From: an uncultured Oscillospiraceae bacterium
GTDB taxonomy: Bacteria > Bacillota > Clostridia > Oscillospirales > Oscillospiraceae
Assembly (NCBI GenBank): GCA_947631845.1
Contig: CANRMY010000018.1
Span: 1 to 40,212 of the forward strand
Direction: 5' to 3'
DNA length: 40,212 nucleotides
In this document: piece after piece, positions 1-6,384 of the stretch
How positions within the stretch are numbered: the first letter of the stretch is position 1
Layout: every line of letters begins with the position of its first letter
Notes under the pieces: model-generated
Told to the model about the DNA's origin: nothing
The model's database searches: none
The model's input: only the letters and a program-made list of their open reading frames with translations
Made by a program: the position numbers and the translations under genes

Positions 1-136
1 TAGAGCCGCTGGTTCCCCCTGTACATTGTTTCACAGTGTTTGGGTGAAGAAAAGATGCGGGGTGGGTTGACGGTTACAACTGAAAACCACTCGTTAAACG
101 AGTGGTTCAAAAAAGCCTATGGCGATGAGGAAGAAT

Positions 137-188
137 CCCTGTTAGAATCAACATACGGTCTGACAACTGCACGAAAAAACTAACAGGG
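137..188 (+). promoter_or_regulatory. Leader hairpin sequestering the tnpA ribosome binding site
   Basis: CCCTGTTAG at 137-145 pairs perfectly with CTAACAGGG at 180-188, and the right arm contains the AGGGAG that would serve the ATG at 199. IS200 transposase mRNAs are known to hide their ribosome binding site in such a stem, so this looks like a surviving control element of the parent element. Confidence 0.55.
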
Positions 189-198
189 AGACATTCAT

Positions 199-282
199 AT
201 GGGAATGAACGACATAAATAGTTTAGCATACAAGATACAAAAATGCAAAGGAAAAGTACAGGGAATAAAAGCTATTCAATGA
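199..282 (+). pseudogene. IS200-type transposase (TnpA) N-terminal remnant
   Basis: The ATG at 199 opens a 27-residue frame that starts MGMNDINSLAY, closely resembling the typical N-terminus of IS200-type TnpA (NDINSLAHTKW). After that the frame degenerates. The bases near 242-270 still resemble the codons for the KYRRKAI stretch of the family but are out of register, which fits internal deletions. The catalytic HUH motif and tyrosine are absent. This is a dead gene; it identifies the family of the surrounding mini-element and nothing more. Confidence 0.55.
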
Positions 283-527
283 AGGGGATTCGGAGAGAAG
301 AATAAAAGATGAAGCCAGAAATAGAAGAAAAAGTGTAGGAGAAAGGATTATTTTACGCGACTGACAGACGTACTTACACGTTTGACGTGTCCGCGAGGAA
401 CATAGGGCTTTGCCCGCATGTGAAAAACCACCGGCTTCGCCGGTGGATGTTTATTTGGAATAAGTGGTTAAAAACACTATTTTTTCAGAAAGCCTTGCGG
501 CGCACGGAATGTGGACTTTTGGTTCAT

Positions 528-1334
528 TCAGCCGAAGATTGTGCTCCAGTAGTTGAGTACCAGCATCGCTCCGCCGAGGACCGTTAGCACTGCGTCGGTG
601 GCAAGTCCCACGGTGCGTGCGGGGACGCGGTTGGCAAACCTGGCTGACAGGAGGCTGGAGATCGTGGCTATGGCGATGCACAGGAGCATCACGTCCCACT
701 TTTCCAGCACGATGGCCGGGTGGATGAGGATGTGGCTGACGGAAGCTATCAGGGCCGTGAAGGTCATGATGAAGGTGCTGGTTCCCACCGCCGTCTTCAG
801 CTCCATGCCGAGAAACGCCGTGAAGACTACCAGCATCATCATCCCGCCGCCGGTACCCACGAAGCCAGTGCCGAAGCCGATGGTCAGCCCGAAAAAGAGG
901 GAGATGGCCACGCCCTTCCAGTCCAGCCTCTGGCCCTTTGCTACCTTACGCTCCCGGCTGGTGTCGGGCTTTACCAGGAAGCGAATACCGATGAAGAAGG
1001 TGAGAAAAAGCGTGAAGCTCCCCAGCACCACATTCCCCGCCAGGTACGCCACATAGCTGCCCACGGTGCTCATGGCGAGGATGCACACCAGCATGATCCA
1101 TCCGCGCCGGAGGTCGATATTTTTGTGCTTCGCGTATGTCCAGGTGGTGACGGCGGAGCCCAGGATGTCCGAGGCCAGCGCGATGGCCGTAGCCTGGTAG
1201 ACCCCCGTCTCCCCGGAGAAGGAGGGGCAAAGCACAATCAAAATCGGCACCATCACCGTGGCGGCGGACAGCCCCGCGAGCCCAGTCCTGATACCGGCAC
1301 CCAAAGTAGCAATCGTGTACCAGATCCATTCCAT
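528..1334 (-). CDS. TauE/SafE family membrane permease
   Basis: A 268-residue integral membrane protein with the two-repeat layout of the TauE/SafE (DUF81) family. Each half begins with a Gly-rich membrane segment; the second carries GFGTGFVGTGGGMMM. About eight hydrophobic segments are visible. Family members export sulfite, sulfoacetate or related organic anions, but the substrate cannot be read from sequence. The ATG at 1334 is chosen because GAGGTG lies 8 nt upstream of it and the family normally starts with the membrane segment directly; an upstream in-frame start at 1367 would add 11 residues without a comparable ribosome binding site. It stands alone between two mobile-DNA remnants, with no metabolic partner nearby to reveal its substrate. 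Confidence 0.85.
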   Translation of the reverse strand: MEWIWYTIATLGAGIRTGLAGLSAATVMVPILIVLCPSFSGETGVYQATAIALASDILGSAVTTWTYAKHKNIDLRRGWIMLVCILAMSTVGSYVAYLAGNVVLGSFTLFLTFFIGIRFLVKPDTSRERKVAKGQRLDWKGVAISLFFGLTIGFGTGFVGTGGGMMMLVVFTAFLGMELKTAVGTSTFIMTFTALIASVSHILIHPAIVLEKWDVMLLCIAIATISSLLSARFANRVPARTVGLATDAVLTVLGGAMLVLNYWSTIFG

Positions 1335-1509
1335 TCCCGACACCTCGTTTCTTCGGTAGTAAATCACTGAATTTTGAAAAAGGAAAGACTGATGTTCAAA
1401 AATATTGTTTGGTTTATAATTTCATGTCATACCGCGAGAAGGTTTGTCCACTTTGCAAAGGCTGCCATGACCTTTTCGGAATCTGAGGGGTGGTATTCCG
1501 CAAATCAGT

Positions 1510-1986
1510 GTGAAGTTTTATGAGAAACCACTGTCTAAAAAACGATCTTATCACGAAAATTTAGCTTATGAAAATGAGGCCGCGTTTAAGCGGCTCGGTG
1601 AGCGGTTCAACATCCGGGAGTTCGCTTTCGACCGCTGGGGAGCCGTGCAGATGGTGCAGAACCTTGAGGGCATGGGATTTACGGTCGTTCCCTTCGGGCA
1701 GGGTTTCAAGGATATGTCCTCGCCCACAAAGGAGATGATGAAGCTGGTGCTGGAGGAAAAGAACGCTTACGGCGGGCATCCCGTCCTCCGCTGGATGATG
1801 GGCAACATATACGTCCGTACCGACCCGGCCGGGAACATCAAGCCGGACAAAGAGAAATCCACCGAAAAAATCACTGGTGCCGTTGCCACAGTGATGGCTC
1901 TTGACAGAGCTATCCGCTGTGACAACGACACCAGTGAATCGGTCTACGACAGCCGGGAACTGCTTTATATTTTAATTTTGTGTTAG
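1510..1986 (+). pseudogene. Phage terminase large subunit, C-terminal fragment
   Basis: From about residue 24 the frame matches the nuclease-domain end of phage terminase large subunits of the Terminase_1 type: NIREFAFDRWGA, then VVPFGQGFKDMSSPTKE, then GGHPVLRWMMGN and a KEKSTEKITGAVATVMALDRA tail region. The ATPase half and the first part of the nuclease (roughly 400 residues) are missing. The first 23 codons are not terminase sequence but one copy of a 64-bp repeat that recurs at 3147, so the frame is a chance fusion. The usual downstream partner, the portal gene, survives as another fragment at 2753. Confidence 0.8.
1516..1579 (+). repeat. 64-bp imperfect direct repeat, copy 1
   Basis: This copy matches 3147-3210 base for base over most of its length (about four fifths by eye), with no gaps. 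It lies immediately 5' of the terminase fragment, while copy 2 lies just 3' of the portal fragment, so the pair brackets the phage remnant. Confidence 0.7.
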
Positions 1987-1988
1987 AT

Positions 1989-2666
1989 TTACGCTACAGC
2001 TCTTATTATTTCTCTTTGCTTTTCCAGGTAGGGACGGAGTGAAATCAGCGAACTATCATTTTCTATGTCAAATCCTTCAAGAGAGATTTCATTCGCTGCT
2101 GCCAGCTTTTGGGTATAGTTACTGAGGACAAATAACAATGCACTCAACTGGTCCTTAGATATTTCAACAGTAGCCTCTCTATCTCCGCACTTGGCTTCAA
2201 TTTCATCCAAGCTATCAATCAAGTCATCTAAAACGTGGATTTGAAGATTCCCAGCTTTAATTGCATCAATGTATACGTTCAAAGCGTTATTAAAGCGTTT
2301 AGCGTAGCCTTCGAGTTTCGATTCCTCATCCTTCTGTTTGTTATGGTTATCCACCAAAGTATAGATCCCATAGGTTGCACCCACAGCAACCAAGGCTCCG
2401 ATGCCAATTAAAGTATATTTGCTTTTCTTTGCGACTTCAACAATAGTTTTTCCCGCTTTTTTAATTCCGGCCGAGGCAGATTCTGCAGCTTTGGCCATTT
2501 GGTTTTTACCCGCCTCAAACTCTTCTTTGACAAGAGGAACTTCTTTCAGATGCGTGGTGATATGAGTAGAATTACGAACCACACTGCCGAACCGTGTCAG
2601 TGATCCTGAAATCAGCCCTTCATAAATTTCGGTTGGTACATCATATGCAACTTGAATTATCGGCAT
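1989..2666 (-). CDS. Single-span membrane protein of unknown function lodged in a phage remnant
   Basis: A 225-residue protein that I do not recognise. It has an N-terminal soluble part of about 80 residues, one convincing membrane segment (about residues 84-106, starting YTLIGIGALVAVG), then a charged, helical C-terminal domain of about 120 residues. An alanine/lysine-rich amphipathic stretch (about 57-80) precedes the membrane span. The ATG at 2666 follows a good GAGGGG ribosome binding site. The gene is on the opposite strand to the flanking terminase and portal fragments, which are adjacent in intact phages, and is lower in GC than the core. This suggests a cargo gene of the phage or a later arrival. 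No defence motif is visible. Confidence 0.7.
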   Translation of the reverse strand: MPIIQVAYDVPTEIYEGLISGSLTRFGSVVRNSTHITTHLKEVPLVKEEFEAGKNQMAKAAESASAGIKKAGKTIVEVAKKSKYTLIGIGALVAVGATYGIYTLVDNHNKQKDEESKLEGYAKRFNNALNVYIDAIKAGNLQIHVLDDLIDSLDEIEAKCGDREATVEISKDQLSALLFVLSNYTQKLAAANEISLEGFDIENDSSLISLRPYLEKQREIIRAVA

Positions 2667-2752
2667 TCAAAACCCCTCACTTTCAAATTTCTGATTTCAA
2701 CTTTTATTATACCGCATATATCTTCATTTTTCAATAAAGGAGTGTGACTTCT

Positions 2753-3071
2753 ATGGGCATTTTCAGCAGCATATTCCGTTCACGAGACGCTCACCAAAAC
2801 CGCACCAGTGGTAGCGCCTACAGCTTTTATTAAGGTGAGGTCATTGCCCTCTATCCGCTGATGCCCAATAAAATGACCATGGAAAGGGACAAGAAGGGCC
2901 AGCTCTGCTATCCACTCCAATGAGGAAACTTCCACCATGAAAGGCACCACTGTCAAACTCCGCCCCACGGACGTGCTGCATATCCCCAGCCTGGACCATG
3001 ACGGCCTGGCGGGCTACGACCCCATCGCTATGGCGATTGCCTGCGAGGAGTGCGGTACCAAGTCCGAGTAG
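2753..3071 (+). pseudogene. Phage portal protein, decayed
   Basis: A strong ribosome binding site (AAAGGAG) precedes an ATG at 2753. The 26 codons after it read MGIFSSIFRSRDA..., typical of the N-terminus of HK97-type portal proteins. A TAA at 2831 interrupts; the same frame continues with GEVIALYPLMPNKMTMERD to a TGA at 2921. A shifted frame from 2937 gives KGTTVKLRPTDVLHIP and GLAGYDPIAMAIACEE, ending at 3071. All three pieces are in the right order for a portal protein, with the intervening segments deleted. The downstream protease and capsid genes are gone. Confidence 0.8.
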
Positions 3072-3146
3072 CATAATGCGTTCATAGGGCAAGGGCATTT
3101 GAAGTCCTGCCAGAAGGAATAGAACAGTGCGATAACAGACAAGTGA

Positions 3147-3210
3147 TTTTTTGAGAAACCGCTGTCTAAAAACCGTGCTTGCTGTGAAAATTTAGTTTGC
3201 AAAAATGGGG
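3147..3210 (+). repeat. 64-bp imperfect direct repeat, copy 2
   Basis: This is the partner of 1516-1579. It lies 75 bp after the portal remnant and about 60 bp before the tRNA terminator. It has no reading frame of its own. Confidence 0.7.
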
Positions 3211-3270
3211 AGTTTTGATTACTGTTTGATTTCTGTTGCTTTCAAATTTTCTTACTCCCGTAACGGTTTT

Positions 3271-3321
3271 TAAAAAGACGCGACCCCGTTTTCGAGAAAA
3301 ATGTTCGAAAACGGGGGCGCG
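3271..3321 (-). terminator. Terminator of the tRNA-Pro transcript
   Basis: 3279-3295 pairs with 3305-3321 in a 17-position stem with one A-G mismatch and a 9-nt loop. Read on the minus strand it is followed by five T residues (3272-3276). It begins 6 bp after the encoded CCA of the tRNA. Confidence 0.85.
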
Positions 3322-3327
3322 TTCATT

Positions 3328-3406
3328 TGGTCCGGGTGACAGGATTTGAACCTGCGAAATCTCTTGCTCCCAAAGCAAGCGCGATACCAAACTTCGCCAC
3401 ACCCGG
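3328..3406 (-). tRNA. tRNA-Pro (anticodon TGG)
   Basis: The acceptor stem pairs CCGGGTG (3406-3400) with CACCCGG (3338-3332), followed by an A discriminator and an encoded CCA (3330-3328). The anticodon arm is CTTGC-TTTGGGA-GCAAG with TGG as anticodon, and the T arm GCAGG-TTCAAAT-CCTGT is perfect. The D arm carries GG in its loop. The region between the anticodon and T stems is 7 nt (AGATTTC) instead of the usual 5, which is unusual for a class I tRNA. It sits between a consensus-like promoter upstream and a strong terminator. Confidence 0.9.
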
Positions 3407-3526
3407 ATATGAAATTATGAGTTTTCCCCGTTGTGGTCAACTATGTGGTCAAGCCCCTTTTCACGGGGACTTTTGCGGAGAGGGGGAACGGGAAAACGCA
3501 TAGAGCCGTGCGTGTTTCTATCGGTT

Positions 3527-3597
3527 GGTGCCGGATTGCGCGCCGCCGATGTTACACGCTCCCAAATGTCGCGCCCTACCAACTGGGCTACACCCGG
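3527..3597 (-). pseudogene. Degenerate tRNA-Pro-like sequence
   Basis: On the minus strand this begins with the same 5' acceptor strand as the functional tRNA (CCGGGTG, 3597-3591). A good D arm (GCCC-AGTTGGTA-GGGC) and a TTTGGGA loop with TGG in anticodon position follow. The anticodon stem does not pair, and neither a T arm nor a 3' acceptor strand can be found. The 5' half is therefore well kept and the 3' half destroyed. It lies between the promoter at 3670-3698 and the intact tRNA, so it should be transcribed with it. Confidence 0.6.
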
Positions 3598-3669
3598 ATA
3601 TTTGGTTTTGAGCTTTTGGGGTTGGGGTCAAACGGGGGAACGCACAAAACGGGACGGGATCAGGTCACA

Positions 3670-3698
3670 ATTATAATACCTTTTTGTTTTTTTGACAA
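3670..3698 (-). promoter_or_regulatory. Promoter of the tRNA-Pro transcript
   Basis: On the minus strand TTGTCA (3698-3693) and TATAAT (3675-3670) are separated by 17 bp. The predicted start near 3663 would give a transcript through the tRNA-like sequence, the tRNA-Pro and the terminator at 3271. The stretch 3700-3940 shows no gene on either strand that I can support. Confidence 0.75.
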
Positions 3699-3945
3699 GA
3701 GGGGGAACCGTTTTTTCTCGCCGACGGCTCTGGGTGCGGCTGCGCCGCCGTTCCCCTGGCCGGCTTCGGGAACAACCTGGCCAAGGGCGTCAAAAAGCCG
3801 TGGGGGAGAGGGACCTTCCGGGCGCGTTCACCGGCGGGGTTCTTCGAGTATCTTTTTTCGGTCATCTTCAAACCGGGGGACAAGAGCTGAAGCGCGGACA
3901 TGCGGCGGGCTGTCCCTCCGGGCGGCCCGCCGTTCCCTTATCCTC

Positions 3946-3973
3946 TTGCATTTTTCCCGATTTGTGCTATACT
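3946..3973 (+). promoter_or_regulatory. Promoter of the uracil-DNA glycosylase gene
   Basis: TTGCAT (3946-3951) and TATACT (3968-3973) are 16 bp apart. The predicted start is near 3980, about 24 nt before the ATG at 4004. Confidence 0.55.
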
Positions 3974-4003
3974 TGGCAAAGAAAAGAAAACGGGGGGACG
4001 CTT

Positions 4004-4579
4004 ATGACCTGGGAAGAACTTGAAACCGCCGCCAGGGACTGCCGGAAATGTTCTCTGTGCGAGACGCGCACCAACCTTGTGTTCGGTGTGGGTGTCCGGG
4101 ACGCCCGTGTGATGTTCGTGGGCGAGGGCCCGGGGGAGAACGAGGATCTCCAGGGCGAGCCCTTTGTGGGCCGCGGCGGCCAGCTCCTGGACGTGATGCT
4201 GACGCTCATTGACCTGGACCGGCGCAAAAATATCTACATAGCCAACATCGTCAAGTGCCGTCCCCCCAAAAACCGGGATCCCCTGAATATCGAGCAGGAG
4301 GCCTGCATCGGCTGGCTCCGGGCGCAGATGGAGCTGATACGGCCCAGGATCGTGGTGTGCCTGGGGCGCATCGCCGCCCAGGTGCTGATCAAGCCCGATT
4401 TCAAGATCAGCCAGGAGCACGGGAAGTTTTTCGACGTGAACGGCGTGCAGTACACCGCCCTCTACCACCCGGCGGCCCTCCTGCGGGACCCCCGGAAAAA
4501 GCCGGACACCTTCGTGGATTTGAAGGCCCTCCAGGCCAAGATCCGGGAGATGTGCCCGGAGACTTACGAAAAAGTATGA
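4004..4579 (+). CDS. udg: Family-4 uracil-DNA glycosylase (4Fe-4S)
   Basis: A 191-residue enzyme that removes uracil from DNA in the first step of base excision repair. Four cysteines, C13, C16, C85 and C101, match the spacing of the iron-sulfur cluster ligands of family-4 UDG. The uracil-binding loop is GEGPGENED (about 40-48) and FVGRGGQLLD follows. The HPAALLRDP motif near residue 150 holds the DNA-intercalation loop histidine. The open frame extends upstream to 3692, but the ATG at 4004 is chosen because the family begins here, a G-rich ribosome binding site (GGGGGGACG) precedes it, and a promoter lies at 3946-3973. The stop codon overlaps a possible start of the next gene. Confidence 0.93.
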   Translation: MTWEELETAARDCRKCSLCETRTNLVFGVGVRDARVMFVGEGPGENEDLQGEPFVGRGGQLLDVMLTLIDLDRRKNIYIANIVKCRPPKNRDPLNIEQEACIGWLRAQMELIRPRIVVCLGRIAAQVLIKPDFKISQEHGKFFDVNGVQYTALYHPAALLRDPRKKPDTFVDLKALQAKIREMCPETYEKV

Positions 4580-4605
4580 TCGCGCGCGGAAAAGGAAGCC
4601 CATCT

Positions 4606-5439
4606 ATGGAAGAATTGAGAAAAACCGTTCCCGGCGACGAGCCGGGGCTGAAGCGGCTGTGGAGCGACGTCTTCGGGGACGACCGGGAGCGCGTCGACAG
4701 CTTCTTTGAAAAGCTCTACACCCCCGGTATGGCCCGGGTGTATCTGGTGGACGGGGCGATCGTCTCCGCCGCCTACATCGTGAAGCTGGGGGATTTTATC
4801 TCCGAGGGGACCTGGATGCCCTGCCGGATCGTCCACGCCCTGGGCACCCACCCGGCGTTCCGGGGCCGGGGCTACGGCGGGAAGGTGCTGGCCGCCGCCG
4901 TGGAGGAGGCCACCCGCAGCGGCCTGGGGGCCGTCTGCCCCACCCAGCCCTCCCTGAGCCCCTGGCTTGAAAAATACGGCTTCCGGCCCGCCTTCGGCGC
5001 TGTGACCCAGGACTGCGCCGATGTGGAGCTGCCCCTCAACGGCAGCGCCGCCCTGGTGACGGTGCGGGGGTACGCTGCCCTCCGGGAGGAGCTTTTGCAC
5101 GGGCGGGAATATATCGACATCGACCTGCGCGCCCTGGAGTACCGGGAGCGGCTGTGCCGGCGCTCCGGCGGCGGCCTTTATTACGTGATCTCCGACGGCG
5201 TCCGGTGCTGCGCCGCCGTGGAGCGGGAAGGGGAGCGGGCCCTCATACGTGAGCTGATCGTCCCCTCCGGCAGCGTCTACAACGCCGCCGCGCTTGTGTC
5301 CCGGGCCGTGGGCTGTACCCGCTTTACCTATTGGACGCCGCCCCGGCAGGGGGACGCGGCCGCCCCCTGCGCCATGCTCCACGTGGACTCCCGGAAGACC
5401 CCGGCCGGCCTTGCCTGGTTCGGCCCCGGCCTGGACTGA
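4606..5439 (+). CDS. GNAT family N-acetyltransferase
   Basis: A 277-residue protein with a GNAT acetyl-CoA fold in its N-terminal half. The pyrophosphate-binding motif is FRGRGYGGKVL (about residues 85-95), preceded by the HALGTHPA strand and followed by a helix. The C-terminal half of about 130 residues is less conserved and resembles the second domain of two-domain acetyltransferases of Firmicutes; the substrate is unknown. The ATG at 4606 is preferred because GGAAAAGGAAG ends 8 nt before it. A second in-frame ATG at 4576 overlaps the udg stop as ATGA and would add 10 residues. The two genes form an operon. Confidence 0.85.
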   Translation: MEELRKTVPGDEPGLKRLWSDVFGDDRERVDSFFEKLYTPGMARVYLVDGAIVSAAYIVKLGDFISEGTWMPCRIVHALGTHPAFRGRGYGGKVLAAAVEEATRSGLGAVCPTQPSLSPWLEKYGFRPAFGAVTQDCADVELPLNGSAALVTVRGYAALREELLHGREYIDIDLRALEYRERLCRRSGGGLYYVISDGVRCCAAVEREGERALIRELIVPSGSVYNAAALVSRAVGCTRFTYWTPPRQGDAAAPCAMLHVDSRKTPAGLAWFGPGLD

Positions 5440-5465
5440 CGGTCTTCTGATTTAATGAACGAAAT

Positions 5466-5481
5466 TTAAATTGCAATTTAA
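5466..5481. promoter_or_regulatory. 16-bp perfect AT-rich palindrome
   Basis: TTAAATTGCAATTTAA reads the same on both strands. It lies 27 bp after the acetyltransferase stop in an AT-rich island of about 140 bp that is unlike the GC-rich surroundings. It could be an operator, but no clear promoter is joined to it. Confidence 0.35.
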
Positions 5482-5583
5482 CACTTTTGCAACACAACAC
5501 TGTTTTCCTCTTAAAAGATTTAGGGTATGATAACACCATACCGCTGATAATTCACCTTTTTCATTTTATCCTCTTTTTCTATC

Positions 5584-5617
5584 GACCGGAGCCTGAAAAG
5601 GCTCCGGTCCCTTTTTT
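5584..5617 (+). terminator. Rho-independent terminator
   Basis: GACCGGAGCC (5584-5593) pairs perfectly with GGCTCCGGTC (5600-5609), followed by CC and six T residues. It ends the udg-acetyltransferase operon, or a short RNA starting in the AT-rich island before it. Confidence 0.85.
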
Positions 5618-5660
5618 GGGCATTGCCGTCGGGATCGTACCCGCTCGGCCCAACGCATCT

Positions 5661-5872
5661 GTACGGGCCGGACACCCGGCCGGCCCGTGTATCGAATTCC
5701 CAAAAATCTTCCCTAAGAAGTTGTAGGGGCCGCCGTCCCCGGCGGCCCGTCCCGGCCGATTACCGGGCGGCCCGATTTTCAATGGCGGCGGAGCCGCAAC
5801 CTTTTTGAGCGATGACGCGTGGGGAAATTCGATGGCGCGTCGGGCCGGCCGGGTGTCCGGCCCGTACGGAAA
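5661..5872. repeat. Short palindromic repeats (GGCCGG and GGGGCCGCC types)
   Basis: Two GGCCGG-type units (5661-5690 and, inverted, 5842-5867) flank a GTAGGGGCCGCC unit (5724-5750) and a unit ending in GAGCCGCAACCTTTTTGAG (5787-5806). Each is repeated elsewhere in this window (9.1-9.5, 17.7-18.0 and 20.6-20.9 kb). No gene is supported here; reading frames across it are by-products of the palindromes. Confidence 0.8.
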
Positions 5873-6180
5873 CAGAAACGATGTCTTCGAACACCACACG
5901 AACACAGCCGCAGCAGCGCGGCGCGAAAGAGGACATCACGCTTTGTGGATAGAGCGGGGAGCGGCTAAGCGGGTTAGACACAGAGACAATTCGACGGCGG
6001 TCCGCGCGGATGGCGTCGGGACCATAGCCCCCAATCACCTCCGCGGCAGCCGTACCGCCGTCATAAAGCTTGGGCCCGGTTTTCCACCGGGCCCAAAAAT
6101 CTTTTTACAAGCCTTTTTCTCTTTTCCATTTCGGGAAAAGAGAAAAAGCTGATCCCCCTCCGCCTATAAGGGCGGAAACC
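5873..6180 (-). repeat. Long intergenic repeat module, copy 1 (3' of copA)
   Basis: This block recurs at 18030-18355 in the same orientation and at 20281-20620 inverted. Read from the copA stop leftward it contains a GC hairpin (around 6153-6175), a purine/pyrimidine inverted repeat (CTTTTTCTCTTTTCC with its complement, 6112-6150) and a GGGCCCGG...CCGGGCCC hairpin (6070-6095). A segment of about 190 bp with no reading frame then follows. The orientation relative to the upstream gene is the same in all three copies, which suggests a 3'-end role such as termination. Confidence 0.8.
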
Positions 6181-6384
6181 TTACTCAATCACCTCGTACC
6201 CCTGATCCTCCACGGCCTTTTTCAGAACGGCCGGGTCCACGTCCCGGGTGAGGGTGACGACAGCGGTGCCGGCGGTGTGGCTGGGGACGGCCTCGGCCAC
6301 GCCGGGGACGGCCTCCAGGGCCTTCTTGACCCGCATCTCGCAGTGGGGGCACATCATGCCCTGGATCTTCAGTGTTTTTTCCAT
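6181..6384 (-). CDS. copZ: Possible separately translated CopZ-like copper chaperone (internal start in copA)
   Basis: Inside the copA frame, GGAGG (6397-6393) stands 8 nt before an ATG at 6384. Translation from it gives a 67-residue protein with the CxxC copper site in GMMCPHC and the length of a free CopZ. CopZ carries copper(I) to CopA and CsoR. The gene could have been a separate copZ whose upstream stop codon was lost; the retained ribosome binding site suggests that both a fusion and a free chaperone are made. Internal initiation is an inference: the site is seen, its use is not. Confidence 0.6.
   Translation of the reverse strand: MEKTLKIQGMMCPHCEMRVKKALEAVPGVAEAVPSHTAGTAVVTLTRDVDPAVLKKAVEDQGYEVIE

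Larger units (their letters stand above)
81..450 (+). mobile_element. Decayed mini-element of the IS200/IS605 type
   Basis: The segment is bounded by two short perfect hairpins. The left one pairs 85-94 with 98-107 (loop TAA) and the right one pairs 428-435 with 439-446 (loop TTC). Subterminal hairpins of this kind, read as single strands by an HUH transposase, mark IS200/IS605 elements. The left hairpin is preceded by TTAC at 75-78, which resembles the tetranucleotide target of this family. The interior carries only a remnant of the transposase gene and a leader hairpin, so it would need help from elsewhere to move. The exact ends are not proven. Little else is readable between 283 and 427. 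Confidence 0.6.

Noticed and set aside
1424-1486. 21-codon frame with CPLCKGCHD upstream of the terminase fragment
   Set aside because: Very short, no ribosome binding site; possibly a scrap of a zinc-ribbon protein but not supportable.
3409-3480. End of a phage integrase next to tRNA-Pro (att site)
   Set aside because: A minus-strand frame ends before the tRNA, and GTGGTCAA occurs twice, but no integrase motif is present and no duplicate of the tRNA 3' end was found.
3692-4003. N-terminal extension of the uracil-DNA glycosylase frame
   Set aside because: The family starts at 4004, and a promoter and ribosome binding site lie between 3692 and 4004.
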